From assembly GCA_910586645.1 (NCBI GenBank), contig CAJUIS010000007.1:1-64000 (forward strand): a stretch of 64,000 nucleotides of DNA. The letters are read 5' to 3'. The notes under the pieces were generated by a model that did no database searches, was not told the DNA's origin, and saw nothing but the letters and a program-made list of their open reading frames with translations. The stretch's first letter is position 1. Every line of letters starts with the position of its first letter. This stretch comes from an uncultured Lachnospiraceae bacterium (GTDB taxonomy: Bacteria > Bacillota > Clostridia > Lachnospirales > Lachnospiraceae). Shown here one piece after another: positions 9,513 to 18,756 of the stretch. Both the position numbers and the translations under genes were made by a program.

Positions 9513-10469
9513 TTATTTATTGCTGTTATATAAAACGGACGAATCTTCCCCGGAAGAAGCTTCATCAATGTCATGGAGCAAAAGTTTCCGGTATTGGCTT
9601 GGAGGAAGTCCGATAATATTTCGAAATAGTTTTGAAAAGTGCTGGGAATCTTTCAGGCCGACCTGCTCTGAAATGCGGGTCAGCGTAAAATCTGTATTAA
9701 GCATCAGCTCAATTGCCTGGTTGATACGGTAAATGTTGATGTAGTTTAAAATGGTAAGGTTCATATGTAAAAAAAATATTTTGCTTAAATAGCGGGCGGA
9801 TATGTTTAAGTGCGCCGCAATATCCGGAATCAGAACTTTTCCCGCATAGTTTTTATGAATATAGGAAAGCGCATAGGAAACATAGCGTATATGTTCCGGA
9901 GAATGTATGGCTTCTTCCACATGAAAGGACGGTTCAGACCGCGTCAGTTTTACCAGGTAAAGCAGCAGTTCCGCCATATAAAGGTTTTCCATGGCGGCGG
10001 AAAGGAATCCGCCGTCGGCGTGTTCGGATAAAATGCTGTCTGTCAGTGCAGAAATCTTTTCATCCGCAGTCAGATGAAAAAATGAATTGCAGTGAATGTT
10101 CAATGCGGTAAAAAAGGATAAAACATGCGGATCGCTCTGTTCCAGATACCATCTGGAAAAAAAAGACGGGTCAAAGTGAATATGGCGGAATGTGCATGTC
10201 TGTGACTTTTCCATATAAAAAGAATGTACCGTATTGGGATGAATCATTACGAAGTCTCCTGTCTGAAAAAAGAATGTCCGGCTATTGATCTCCATGGCGC
10301 ATCTGCCGGAATTTATCAGATAGATTTCAATAGATTTATGGATATGCTTCGCAAAATAATAAGGGTATTCCCTTGTCTGTTCCGAGGCGCTGATAATTGT
10401 CTGCGTTCCGAGAAAAACATCGTTTGGCGCAGCGGGTAGTTTCGTCTGCGGCCATTGTTTGGCAGTCAT
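9513..10469 (-). CDS. AraC-family transcriptional regulator
   Basis: 318-residue regulator with an N-terminal cupin-type sensor (about 15-130) and a C-terminal pair of helix-turn-helix motifs (about 205-305; QHFSKLFRN and GLPPSQYRK are typical of the family). It most likely senses a sugar released by, or inducing, the adjacent beta-galactosidase, since the two genes are 14 bases apart on the same strand. I chose the ATG at 10469 because AGAGGTGA lies just upstream. A TTG 11 codons further up overlaps a TATAAT element that looks like the -10 box of this gene. Confidence 0.88.
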   Translation of the reverse strand: MTAKQWPQTKLPAAPNDVFLGTQTIISASEQTREYPYYFAKHIHKSIEIYLINSGRCAMEINSRTFFFQTGDFVMIHPNTVHSFYMEKSQTCTFRHIHFDPSFFSRWYLEQSDPHVLSFFTALNIHCNSFFHLTADEKISALTDSILSEHADGGFLSAAMENLYMAELLLYLVKLTRSEPSFHVEEAIHSPEHIRYVSYALSYIHKNYAGKVLIPDIAAHLNISARYLSKIFFLHMNLTILNYINIYRINQAIELMLNTDFTLTRISEQVGLKDSQHFSKLFRNIIGLPPSQYRKLLLHDIDEASSGEDSSVLYNSNK

Positions 10470-10493
10470 AGAAGTCACCTCTTTTAGTTCTGA

Positions 10494-10499
10494 ATTATA
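10494..10499 (-). promoter_or_regulatory. -10 element of the araC-bgaA operon
   Basis: TATAAT on the minus strand, about 25 bases upstream of the chosen ATG. No good -35 hexamer stands 17 bases further up, which would fit a promoter that depends on an activator. Confidence 0.4.
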
Positions 10500-10612
10500 C
10501 AAAAAATATTGTAAACTGGACGCTATTTAACAAGCAAGTGTTTTAATAAAATGATATAATAAAACAAAGATAAAGTCAATTGTCTTGTATAAAATGATTA
10601 GGAGCAATGCAG

Positions 10613-11665
10613 GTGAAGAAAAAAATTTGTATAATCAGCACAATTGTTTTGCTGGCTGCGGTTGTTTTGGCTGGTGTTTTAGTCAGAGGGGATCGTTTTT
10701 CTCTGGAAATTAACGGAAACAAAATTGACAAAGAAGAGTTTTTGGATGCGGTTTCAAGAAGAAGATATGAAGTGACTGCATATTTTACAGGGAAAGAAGG
10801 CAGCAGTACAGACGCGGGGTTTTGGGAAAGGGAAATCGACGGGGAAATCCCTTACCGGAAACTTGCGGACGCAGCAGTGGAGGAATTGAAATATTTTCAT
10901 GCAGTTTACGGGCTTGCCAGAGAAAAGGGGTATGTGGAGGATGACAGCTATGCGTCTTTTTTAAAACGCTGGGAATCGGAAAATGCCTTGAGAAAAGAAA
11001 AGATAGAAAAGGGCGAGACGGTATATGGATTATCGGAATATACAAAGGAGCTGTATCTGGAATACGAAACAGATACGATTCAAAAAAGCTATTGCCAGGA
11101 TTTGGAAAATGAAGGCATAGAAGTGACGGAAGAGGACAGAGAGCTGTATTATGAGGAACATAAGGAATCCTACGAAAGAGAGGATGACCGGACGCTGGAT
11201 TACATAAAAATTCCCTGGGAAGAAGAGGGGATGAGCGGCAGGCAGGCGGAAGAATCTAAAAAGATTCTGACTTCCATATATAAAAAGATGGATGAGGAGC
11301 ATTCGCTTTCAGAGCTTGCCGCAGAAAATGCAGAAATATCGCCTTATTTGTTTCATGCAGAGGTTGCCGCTTCGGAGCTTTCCGCGTATTCCCGCAGCAT
11401 AAACGATGTCCTTTCTTTTGCATGGGAATTAAAAAAAGGGGAATCCACGGCCGTCCTGGAAGAAAACGGATGTCTGTATCTGATTGAATGCATAGAACGG
11501 AAAGAAAACGCCCCGGCTTCCATGGAAGAAGTAAAAGATCACATTAATAAAACGCTGAGGGAAAGCAGATATGATGAAATCATAGCAAAACGAGCAGCGG
11601 ACGCAGCAGTGGAATGCGATATGGAACGTATATACTTTTTTTTAAAAAAGCATATAAATGAATAA
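10613..11665 (+). CDS. Membrane-anchored PpiC/PrsA-like foldase, probably non-catalytic
   Basis: About 350 residues. One N-terminal hydrophobic anchor (residues 4-24) is followed by a helical charged region and a C-terminal part (about 200-330) with the pattern of a parvulin domain, including the late WELKKGES...LIECIERK stretch. The usual active-site HIL motif is replaced by DYIKI, so isomerase activity is doubtful. The gene is 15 bases upstream of the first of two secreted beta-helix proteins, suggesting a dedicated export chaperone. The GTG at 10613 is favoured as start because AGGAG is 8 bases before it; the ATG at 10607 is only 2 bases from AGGAG. Confidence 0.65.
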   Translation: MKKKICIISTIVLLAAVVLAGVLVRGDRFSLEINGNKIDKEEFLDAVSRRRYEVTAYFTGKEGSSTDAGFWEREIDGEIPYRKLADAAVEELKYFHAVYGLAREKGYVEDDSYASFLKRWESENALRKEKIEKGETVYGLSEYTKELYLEYETDTIQKSYCQDLENEGIEVTEEDRELYYEEHKESYEREDDRTLDYIKIPWEEEGMSGRQAEESKKILTSIYKKMDEEHSLSELAAENAEISPYLFHAEVAASELSAYSRSINDVLSFAWELKKGESTAVLEENGCLYLIECIERKENAPASMEEVKDHINKTLRESRYDEIIAKRAADAAVECDMERIYFFLKKHINE

Positions 11666-11680
11666 AAGAAAGGAGAAAAA

Positions 11681-14152
11681 ATGAGGAAAAGAATGTTTGC
11701 GCTGTTATGCGCGCTATTGACTGTTGGAACGGGACTGGATTTTTTTCCTGCTCTTCAGACAGAAGCTGCTGAGGTTTCGGCAAATAAGGTTTATTATATC
11801 AGCAGCCTGAATGGAGACAACGGAAAATCCGGCACATCAGAGGAAGAGGCATGGGAAACTCTGGATCAGTTAAAAAAGATAGAACTGCATCCGGGCGATC
11901 AGGTGCTTTTGGAAAAGGGCTCGGAGTTTAACGGATATATTCATCTTAAGAATGTACATGGGACTGCAGACGCTCCGATTAAAATCGGAAGCTATGGAAC
12001 CGGGGAACGGCGTCCGGCGATTCATGCAAATGGACAGGGAATCTGGTATCAGTCTTATGGAGGGACAGTCGACAATAAAAACCACCGTTCAAACGGCTAT
12101 GTATCTTCCGCCGTTTTGCTCTATGATGTGGATTTTGTGGAAGTAAGCGGATTGGAGCTGACAAATCAGTCGGATGATTTTGAGTTTTTTAAAGGAGCGA
12201 CGGTGAGCGCATCCGAAATTGACAGCCGGATGGATCGTACCGGCGTGGCGGGAATCGCAAAAGACGGCGGGACGATGGAACACATTTATCTGGATGATTT
12301 GTATATTCATAATGTAGACGGAAATATTGAAGACAAACATATGAACAACGGAGGGATTCAGATGAATGTCCTTCCGCCTGCAGAGGAAGCGTCTACCGGA
12401 ATCGCAAGATACCATGACGTTAAGATTACGAACTGCTATGTCAAAGACGTTTCAAGAGCCGGAATCTGTGTGGGCTATACTTATAATGGAAGCAGATTCG
12501 GCGGAAAAGAGATTTCCGACGAGACGGCGAAAGAATACGGGCATACAGATATTCTGATTGAAGGGAATTATGTGCAGAATGCGGGAAACGACGGCATTGT
12601 GGCGATGTATGCATACCGTCCGCTGATTCAGAGAAATGTGGCGGACAGGGCGGGAGCGGATCTTGAAATCTATAAGCCGAAAGAGCACAGCGAGTTCTGG
12701 CAGCCGTTTTGCGCCGCAATCTGGCCGTGGAAATGCAAAGACGCCATATTCCAGTACAATGAAGCGTTTGATACAGTGGAGAGCCAGGACGGGCAGGCAT
12801 GGGATATCGATTCTTCAGACGGAACCGTTTACCGGTATAATTACAGTCACAATAACGGGGGCGGATGCCTGATGGTCTGTCTGGAGGAAGCATACCGGGG
12901 TACATTCTGCTACAACATCAGCCAGAATGATTTGCGGGGACTGATTGCGCTTGACAGCAATCCAAAAGCAGATATTTACAATAACGTATTTTATATTGGA
13001 GGAGACTTAAGCTCCAAATTGTTTATGACGGAAAACAGCTATATCCCAGGAAAAAATTCCTATACCGGGGCTGCGGAACTCAGGAACAATATTTTTTACA
13101 ATGTCAGCAGCAACAAAAGCGCAGAGGAAGTGATCGTACAGCAGGCCAGGTCATTTCAGAATAATATTTTCTATGGATATGATGGAAAAACGCTTCCGGA
13201 AGGGGCGATTACCAGAGATCCGAAATTTGCGGATCCGGGAAAGGCCCCGGCAAGCGCCGCTTTAAACATTCATCAGCAGAGCGTATATGAAGGCTATAAA
13301 CTGCTGGACGGTTCTCCGGCTATTAATGCGGGCGTATTGGGAGAGCGCAATGCAAAATATGACTTTTTTGGCAATCAGGTAGGGGCGCAGCCGGATATTG
13401 GCGTATTTGAATCCGAAACGGCAGAAACAGTTCTCGCAATGGGAGGCGTTTTTGTGACAGTGGAAGACGGCAAGGTGAAAGATGTGCCAAAAGGCATGAC
13501 GGCCGGAGAGCTTCGGGAGGCGCTCGTCTATGCCAGGGACGTTCAGATTACGTTTGAAAAAGACGGCCAGGAAATGAAGGATGAAGACGAAGTGACGCAG
13601 GGAACGGCAGTTGTTCTTGCCAGAGGCTCCCAGACGGCGGAATATGAAGTGCAGCTTGTTAAAAAAAGCGTTTACAGGGATTATGCGCCTGACGATAAAG
13701 CCGGGGTTACGGCCGGGAGTGCGGAAGACGGCTCGTCACAATGGACGGATGCATCCAGTGTGACGCCGGCGGCGAACGCTATGGATGGAAACGAGAACAC
13801 GATCTGGCACACAAAATGGGACGGTACGGCGCAGTCTGACGTATGGATTCAGGCAGATCTTGGCGACGTCAGGAAAGTGGCCCGTTTTACTTATGTGCCA
13901 AGGCAGAGCAATGATACCGGGATTATTACAAAATATAAAATAGAAGTCAGTCAGAACGGCAGTCAGTGGACAAAAGTGGCGGAAGGCGCATGGGATGCGG
14001 ATTCGGCAACAAAATACGCTGTATTTGACGAAACAGACGCACGGTATGTAAAACTGACGGGAATTGAATCACTGCCGATGAACGGGCAGAAACCTGCAGG
14101 CAGCGCTGCGGAAATACGCATTGGATATCTTGCCCAGGCATTGGAGGATTAG
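11681..14152 (+). CDS. Secreted right-handed beta-helix protein with discoidin domain, paralogue 1
   Basis: 823-residue exported protein. A signal peptide (1-29, ending EAAE) precedes a parallel beta-helix of pectate-lyase type (about 37-560), recognised by repeated short asparagine-rich turns such as IYNNVFY and LRNNIFYN. A small linker domain follows, and a discoidin/F5-8 type C sugar-binding domain ends the protein (about 690-815). Such proteins are polysaccharide lyases or beta-helix glycoside hydrolases, but I cannot assign a family or catalytic residues. It is the middle gene of an operon and is paralogous to the next gene over the whole helix region, with shared landmarks KHMNNGGI and AIWPWKCKDA/GVWPWKCKDA. 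Confidence 0.75.
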   Translation: MRKRMFALLCALLTVGTGLDFFPALQTEAAEVSANKVYYISSLNGDNGKSGTSEEEAWETLDQLKKIELHPGDQVLLEKGSEFNGYIHLKNVHGTADAPIKIGSYGTGERRPAIHANGQGIWYQSYGGTVDNKNHRSNGYVSSAVLLYDVDFVEVSGLELTNQSDDFEFFKGATVSASEIDSRMDRTGVAGIAKDGGTMEHIYLDDLYIHNVDGNIEDKHMNNGGIQMNVLPPAEEASTGIARYHDVKITNCYVKDVSRAGICVGYTYNGSRFGGKEISDETAKEYGHTDILIEGNYVQNAGNDGIVAMYAYRPLIQRNVADRAGADLEIYKPKEHSEFWQPFCAAIWPWKCKDAIFQYNEAFDTVESQDGQAWDIDSSDGTVYRYNYSHNNGGGCLMVCLEEAYRGTFCYNISQNDLRGLIALDSNPKADIYNNVFYIGGDLSSKLFMTENSYIPGKNSYTGAAELRNNIFYNVSSNKSAEEVIVQQARSFQNNIFYGYDGKTLPEGAITRDPKFADPGKAPASAALNIHQQSVYEGYKLLDGSPAINAGVLGERNAKYDFFGNQVGAQPDIGVFESETAETVLAMGGVFVTVEDGKVKDVPKGMTAGELREALVYARDVQITFEKDGQEMKDEDEVTQGTAVVLARGSQTAEYEVQLVKKSVYRDYAPDDKAGVTAGSAEDGSSQWTDASSVTPAANAMDGNENTIWHTKWDGTAQSDVWIQADLGDVRKVARFTYVPRQSNDTGIITKYKIEVSQNGSQWTKVAEGAWDADSATKYAVFDETDARYVKLTGIESLPMNGQKPAGSAAEIRIGYLAQALED

Positions 14153-14165
14153 AAAGGAGGCCGCT

Positions 14166-16754
14166 ATGAAGAAAAAGAGAATCACAGCAATTGCGATGGC
14201 TGCAGCGCTCTGCCTGTCAGTGATTTGTCAGACAGACGTCCGGGCCGCCGCGGCTGCGTCAGACGCGGAAGGGACGACATACTATGTCAGTACGATTCAT
14301 GGAAAAGACAGAAACGACGGGAAGAGCGAGGACGAACCGTTTTACAGCCTTCAGAAAATCAACGATCTGCAGTTAAAGCCGGGGGATAAAGTCCTTTTGG
14401 AATGCGGCTCCGTATTTACGGACGGATACCTGCATCTGTATGGACAGAGCGGAAGCCCGGAAAATCCCATTTTAATTGATCAGTATGGAAAAGGGGCGGA
14501 TCCTGTAATTCAGACGAACGGGCAGGGCGTATGGTTTCAGAATTATGGAAAACAGTTAGATTCGGCGACGCACGTATTCCGGGGCTATGTATCGTCCGCA
14601 ATTCTGCTGTATGATACGGAATACATTGAAATCCGGAATCTTGAGATTACAAACGGCAAACCGGAGATTGAGACGGAGTATAACGCGGCTGATGTTATGA
14701 ACCGCACCGGCGTTGCCGCAGTGGCGCAGGATAAAGGGACGATTGAGCATATTTATCTGGACGGGCTGAATGTCCACGACGTCATTGGAAATGTTTATGA
14801 CAAGCATATGAATAACGGAGGCATTTATTTTACGGTATTCCAGCCGCATAATGAAACGGAAACGGGGATTTCCCGTTATGACGACGTCAGGATTGAAAAC
14901 TGTTCGGTAATCCGGACGAACCGATGGGGAATTGCAGTCGGCTATACGGCGTATCATCACAAATTTACAGGGAAAGAGATTTCCGACAGCAGTATCCGGG
15001 AATTTGGCGCTACCAATGTAGTGGTCCGGAATAACTATGTAAAAGATTCCGGCGGAGACGCCATTACGATGATGTACTGCGACAGGCCGCTTGTGGAATA
15101 TAACGTATCGGACGGCGCGGCGCAGCAGATCAATACGACAGACTATGTCAACCAGGGCAACAGGGGAGGAAGAGTCGCAGCGGGCGTCTGGCCGTGGAAA
15201 TGCAAAGACGCTGTATTTCAGTATAATGAAGTGTTTGACACGAAGAACGGCGTAAATGGAAACGGCGATGCGCAGGCATGGGATGCGGATTCCGGCGACG
15301 GCACGCTGTACCAGTATAATTACAGCCATGGAAATACAGGCGGATGCGTGATGTTTTGCTATCCGCAGGCATACCGGAATACGTTCCGCTATAACATCAG
15401 CCAGGGTGATTTGATGGGTATGCTGGATGTATCCAGCAATCCGGACGCGCATGTATACAACAATGTCTTTTATATAGAAGAGGGAGTGGATTTTCTGCGG
15501 GCGGATCATGCGAATGGAAATGCGAATGTGGAAAATAATATTATTTATTATGCAGGCGCATCTCCGAAGACAGAAACCTGGGTGAGAAACGCAGATAAAC
15601 AGAAGTATTCCAACAATCTTTATTATAATTACGCCAACACGCCGGAAAGCGATACGGCTGCGGTTGCGGCGCCTTTGGGAACGGAAATTTTTAAGAATGC
15701 GGGAAGCGCTCCCGTTTCAACGGACGGCGCGGTAAACCGGCACAGCAGTCCGGGTATAAAAAGCGTGTTTGACGGATATCGTCTCACGAAGGATTCTCCG
15801 GCAAGGGGGGCGGGAAAACAGATTACAGATGAATCCGGGAAAGCAGTTGAAAAAGACTTTTTCGGAAATGATTTGACAGATACGGAGATTTTCGATATAG
15901 GCGCGCATCAGTTTAAAGAGGACGAAGGAGATCTGATTTTGCCTGCGCCTGAAAAAGTGGAAGCGTCAGAGATTACAGAGGATTCTGCCGTGATCCGCTG
16001 GCGGGGGATTTCCAGTTTGCTTGGGGTTATAGGCTATAAGATTATGAACGGCGGCGCGGTTCTTTTGGATGTGACGGATTTGCAGGCGGCAGCGGATGAA
16101 GAGCCTGGAATGCTTAAAGTGCAGCTAAAGAACCTGGAGCCGGGAAAGACATACGGGCTGTCCATCGCCGCATACGATGAAAACGGGATTAGCTCTGGTT
16201 CGCAGGAATTTACATTTACAACAAAAGAAAAGACAGTTGTCGAGGAACCACCTAAAGAAGAGGAACCTAAACCAGATGTGAAACCGGACATAAAGCCGTC
16301 GCCGTCTTTGAAGCTTGATAAAACAAGCGCTGTAATTTATACAAAAGGAAGCAGGAAAGTGACGCTGAAAGCAGAAGCGCTGCATATAAGCGGAGCCATA
16401 ACCTGGACTTCTTCCAAGCCTTCTGTCGCGTCGGTGGCAAATGGAACCGTAACGGCAAAGAAAGCGGGAAAGACCGTGATAACGGCTCAAATCGGAGGAT
16501 ATAAAGCGTCGTGCAGCATTACGGTGAAAAAACCGTCTTTGAAAGTCAGATCGTCAGTAACGGTGAAAAAAGGCAAAAAAGTGAAACTGAAGGTTAAAGC
16601 GACGCCTTCCGGTAAAGTGACTTATCGGAGCAGCAGCAAAAAAACGGCTTCGGTAAATGCAAAAGGCATAATCAAAGGCTTGAAAAAAGGAAGATGTAAA
16701 ATCACTGTAAAATGTAACGGAGTAAAGAAAACAGTAAAAGTAAAAGTGAAATAG
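14166..16754 (+). CDS. Secreted right-handed beta-helix protein with FN3 and Ig-like domains, paralogue 2
   Basis: 862 residues. The ATG at 14166 is chosen because GAAAGGAGG lies just before it and it opens a clean signal peptide (1-28); an in-frame ATG 15 codons earlier lies inside the upstream gene. The beta-helix (about 35-590) parallels that of the upstream protein, but the discoidin domain is replaced by a fibronectin type III domain (about 600-700), a Pro-Glu-Lys linker and two Lys-rich Big_2 domains (about 715-862). A tandem duplication followed by swapping of C-terminal modules would explain the pair. Substrate unknown; probably a plant or host polysaccharide. Confidence 0.75.
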   Translation: MKKKRITAIAMAAALCLSVICQTDVRAAAAASDAEGTTYYVSTIHGKDRNDGKSEDEPFYSLQKINDLQLKPGDKVLLECGSVFTDGYLHLYGQSGSPENPILIDQYGKGADPVIQTNGQGVWFQNYGKQLDSATHVFRGYVSSAILLYDTEYIEIRNLEITNGKPEIETEYNAADVMNRTGVAAVAQDKGTIEHIYLDGLNVHDVIGNVYDKHMNNGGIYFTVFQPHNETETGISRYDDVRIENCSVIRTNRWGIAVGYTAYHHKFTGKEISDSSIREFGATNVVVRNNYVKDSGGDAITMMYCDRPLVEYNVSDGAAQQINTTDYVNQGNRGGRVAAGVWPWKCKDAVFQYNEVFDTKNGVNGNGDAQAWDADSGDGTLYQYNYSHGNTGGCVMFCYPQAYRNTFRYNISQGDLMGMLDVSSNPDAHVYNNVFYIEEGVDFLRADHANGNANVENNIIYYAGASPKTETWVRNADKQKYSNNLYYNYANTPESDTAAVAAPLGTEIFKNAGSAPVSTDGAVNRHSSPGIKSVFDGYRLTKDSPARGAGKQITDESGKAVEKDFFGNDLTDTEIFDIGAHQFKEDEGDLILPAPEKVEASEITEDSAVIRWRGISSLLGVIGYKIMNGGAVLLDVTDLQAAADEEPGMLKVQLKNLEPGKTYGLSIAAYDENGISSGSQEFTFTTKEKTVVEEPPKEEEPKPDVKPDIKPSPSLKLDKTSAVIYTKGSRKVTLKAEALHISGAITWTSSKPSVASVANGTVTAKKAGKTVITAQIGGYKASCSITVKKPSLKVRSSVTVKKGKKVKLKVKATPSGKVTYRSSSKKTASVNAKGIIKGLKKGRCKITVKCNGVKKTVKVKVK

Positions 16755-16778
16755 CCGGAGAAAACAAGAAAAACTGCG

Positions 16779-16823
16779 CTGCGGCGGACAGATCAGAGCG
16801 TTCCCAAGGTCTGTCCGCCGCAG
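16779..16823 (+). terminator. Hairpin after the beta-helix operon
   Basis: Sixteen-base arms (CTGCGGCGGACAGATC with GGTCTGTCCGCCGCAG; one G-T pair and one mismatch) close a 13-base loop 25 bases after the stop. There is no T-run directly after the stem, so it may act with a factor or only protect the 3' end. Confidence 0.5.
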
Positions 16824-16902
16824 TCTGCAGCCTCTGAAACAGTAAAAATTTATGGTTTCTTTACGATTTATAAATATTTTTAAAAAAAATTTTAAATTTT
16901 AC

Positions 16903-16931
16903 TTGCATTTTACAAAATGATCGTTTATAAT
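16903..16931 (+). promoter_or_regulatory. Promoter of the tRNA-Lys gene
   Basis: TTGCAT (16903-16908) and TATAAT (16926-16931) with a 17-base spacer, 30 bases upstream of the tRNA. The AT-rich block just before the -35 could act as an UP element. Confidence 0.75.
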
Positions 16932-16961
16932 TTACTTCGTTGTTAGAAAAGTAAATCAAAT

Positions 16962-17034
16962 GCGCCATTAGCTCAGCTGGAAGAGCACCTGACTCTTAAT
17001 CAGGGTGTCCAGGGTTCGAGCCCCTGATGGCGTA
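16962..17034 (+). tRNA. tRNA-Lys (anticodon CTT)
   Basis: 73 bases fold as a full cloverleaf: acceptor GCGCCAT with ATGGCGT (one G-T pair), D stem GCTC/GAGC, anticodon stem CCTGA/TCAGG around loop CTCTTAA, T stem CAGGG/CCCTG with TTCGAGC loop, discriminator A. The loop reads CTT in the anticodon position. CCA is not encoded. Confidence 0.95.
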
Positions 17035-17042
17035 CTGAGAAG

Positions 17043-17088
17043 CACTGATTTTGCGGACGCAAGAGCCGCGGGGTCGGTGTTTTATTTT
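17043..17088 (+). terminator. Terminator of the tRNA-Lys transcript
   Basis: Fourteen-base arms at 17043-17056 and 17066-17079, rich in G-T wobbles, followed by TTTTATTTT, starting 9 bases after the tRNA. Confidence 0.75.
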
Positions 17089-17114
17089 AGGAAAACAAAA
17101 GCGGAGGAAAAAAG

Positions 17115-17777
17115 ATGGCAGAATTGAAAGCGGTGATATTTGATCTGGACGGGACGCTGCTGGATACGCTTGAAGATTTGACAGACAGTGTAAATGAAGC
17201 GCTTTGCGCCTACGGGCGTCCTGTAAAAACGATCCGGCAGATACAAACTTATGTGGGCAACGGGATTCGAAATCTGATGGAGCGCAGCGTGGAAGGCGGA
17301 GAGGCGGATCCTGATTTTGAACATATATTTCAGGCGTTTCGCAGGAGCTATCAGGAAAACTGCAGGAATAAGACAAAGCCGTATGACGGAATCACAGAGC
17401 TTCTGCGGACGTTAGAATCAGACGGGAAAAAGATGGCTATTGTATCCAATAAAGCGGATTTTGCCGTAAAGGAGTTAAATGAATATTATTTTAAAGAGTT
17501 TGGCATGACGGCCATCGGAGAACGGGAAAATATAGCGAGAAAACCGTCTCCGGACACTGTGCTTGAAGCGTTAAAAGAGTTAAACGTAAAGCCGGAGGAG
17601 GCCGTTTACATAGGGGATTCCGAAGTGGACGTAGAGACTGCAAGAAACGCCAAAATACCCTGCATCAGCGTCCTGTGGGGATTTCGGGAAAAAGATCTTC
17701 TCCTTTCGCATGGTGCAGAGTATTTTGCAAGACGCCCGGACGAGGTGCCGGGACTTTTAAAGAACATACCGGTTTAA
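17115..17777 (+). CDS. HAD-superfamily phosphatase, phosphoglycolate phosphatase type
   Basis: 220-residue cytoplasmic phosphatase. The HAD motif I is FDLDGTLLDT (about 9-18) with the nucleophile and acid Asp pair, motif II is the Ser in IVSNKAD, motif III is the Lys in ARKPSP, and motif IV is YIGDSEVD. The helical cap in residues 20-85 is of the Gph type. Members hydrolyse phosphoglycolate or related small phosphomonoesters; the exact substrate cannot be read from sequence. GGAGG lies 7 bases before the ATG. It stands alone between the tRNA-Lys and the convergent trmB gene. Confidence 0.85.
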   Translation: MAELKAVIFDLDGTLLDTLEDLTDSVNEALCAYGRPVKTIRQIQTYVGNGIRNLMERSVEGGEADPDFEHIFQAFRRSYQENCRNKTKPYDGITELLRTLESDGKKMAIVSNKADFAVKELNEYYFKEFGMTAIGERENIARKPSPDTVLEALKELNVKPEEAVYIGDSEVDVETARNAKIPCISVLWGFREKDLLLSHGAEYFARRPDEVPGLLKNIPV

Positions 17778-17914
17778 AGACAATTTAAAAAGTCGCAGAC
17801 TTCCCGGAATGAACGCCGGATGCAGCAAATTTTTTTGGGCAGGCAGCGGTTTTTGTAGAAAAAACGGCAGCAGCGTCTGTGACGGCTTGCATGGCAGCAT
17901 GATTTACGGCCCAT
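17774..17914 (-). CDS. Possible 46-residue Cys- and Arg-rich peptide
   Basis: A minus-strand frame opens with ATG at 17914, four bases after AGAGGGGG, and ends at a TAA that overlaps the end of the phosphatase gene. The product has nine Cys, in CC pairs and singles, and many Arg/Lys. Its ribosome site lies in one arm of the bidirectional hairpin, so translation would depend on that hairpin. No family is recognised and a chance frame cannot be excluded. Confidence 0.25.
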   Translation of the reverse strand: MGRKSCCHASRHRRCCRFFYKNRCLPKKICCIRRSFREVCDFLNCL

Positions 17915-17918
17915 AAAA

Positions 17919-17970
17919 CCCCCTCTTTGCATGAAAATTTATCATATTTTATGCAAAGAGGGGTTCTTTT
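17919..17970. terminator. Bidirectional terminator between the phosphatase gene and trmB
   Basis: A perfect 13-bp stem (CCCCTCTTTGCAT at 17920-17932 with 17951-17963) is followed by TTCTTTT on the plus strand and by GTTTTATG on the minus strand. It sits 10 bases past the trmB stop. Confidence 0.85.
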
Positions 17971-17973
17971 GGT

Positions 17974-18612
17974 TCATCGGGAAGCGATTAGTTTACAAAT
18001 GGGATTGCCCAGGGCGGAAAATTTTTTTTCGTATTCCGTCATTACATTGCCTGCATTCATGGAATCGTCATGGTGCAGATCGTAGGTAAAGGAGCAGAGC
18101 TTTAAACCGGAAGCTTTGACTTCTTCCAGAGAAAAATCAAACAGGTTCCGGTTGTCTGTTTTAAATTCGATCCGGCCGGAGGGAGAGAGAATTTTCTGGT
18201 AGAGGTTTAAAAAAGTCCCGGAAGTCAGACGGCGTTTGGCGTGCCGGTCTTTGGGCCAGGGATCTGAAAAGTTCAGATAAATGCGAAAAACTTCTTCAGG
18301 GGCGAAAACTTCGGAAAGAAGAGCCGCGTCCATACAGATAAACCGGATGTTTTGAAGCGGTTCGTTTTCCATTTTCTGAACGGCGCGGATCAAAACGCTT
18401 TCATAGCGTTCGACGCCGATATAATTCACATTGGGATTTTGCCGGGCAAGACGGATAAGAAACTGCCCTTTTCCCATGCCGATTTCAATGTGAAGGGGAT
18501 TGTCATTTAGAAAAACAGAATTCCAGTTTCCTTTTATGCCTTCAGACGGCATTATGCAGTACGGGCTTTGGGATACGGCTTCTTTTGCTCCTTTTATATT
18601 TCTTAAACGCAT
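17974..18612 (-). CDS. trmB: tRNA (guanine-46-N7)-methyltransferase
   Basis: 212-residue SAM-dependent methyltransferase that makes m7G46 in tRNA variable loops. A SAM-binding loop (IEIGMGKGQFL, near 40) and the family signature FSDPWPKDRHAKRRL (about 118-132) are present, as is a C-terminal TEYEKKFSALG motif. Length is normal for the family. The start ATG follows TGAGGAAA. It is transcribed alone, divergent from the dacF operon. Confidence 0.95.
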   Translation of the reverse strand: MRLRNIKGAKEAVSQSPYCIMPSEGIKGNWNSVFLNDNPLHIEIGMGKGQFLIRLARQNPNVNYIGVERYESVLIRAVQKMENEPLQNIRFICMDAALLSEVFAPEEVFRIYLNFSDPWPKDRHAKRRLTSGTFLNLYQKILSPSGRIEFKTDNRNLFDFSLEEVKASGLKLCSFTYDLHHDDSMNAGNVMTEYEKKFSALGNPICKLIASR

Positions 18613-18683
18613 AGAAATTTCCTCATTTCGTGATAATATAGTATCTCAATTATATACAAAATATAAGATAATGCAAATTATTA

Positions 18684-18712
18684 TTGCGAATCACAGGACG
18701 TAAGCTTATACT
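18684..18712 (+). promoter_or_regulatory. Promoter of the dacF-rsmI operon
   Basis: TTGCGA (18684-18689) and TATACT (18707-18712), spacer 17, 45 bases before the start codon. It is the only promoter I recognise before the long run of closely spaced genes that ends at 27689. Confidence 0.7.
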
Positions 18713-18756
18713 ATAAGTTAGAAAAAAGAAAAATTACAGATAAGAGAGGTATTCCC

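Noticed and set aside
14556..15509. 317-codon minus-strand frame opposite the second beta-helix gene
   Set aside because: It is the shadow of a strongly supported secreted protein; no ribosome site or domain, and it arises from the codon bias of the real gene.
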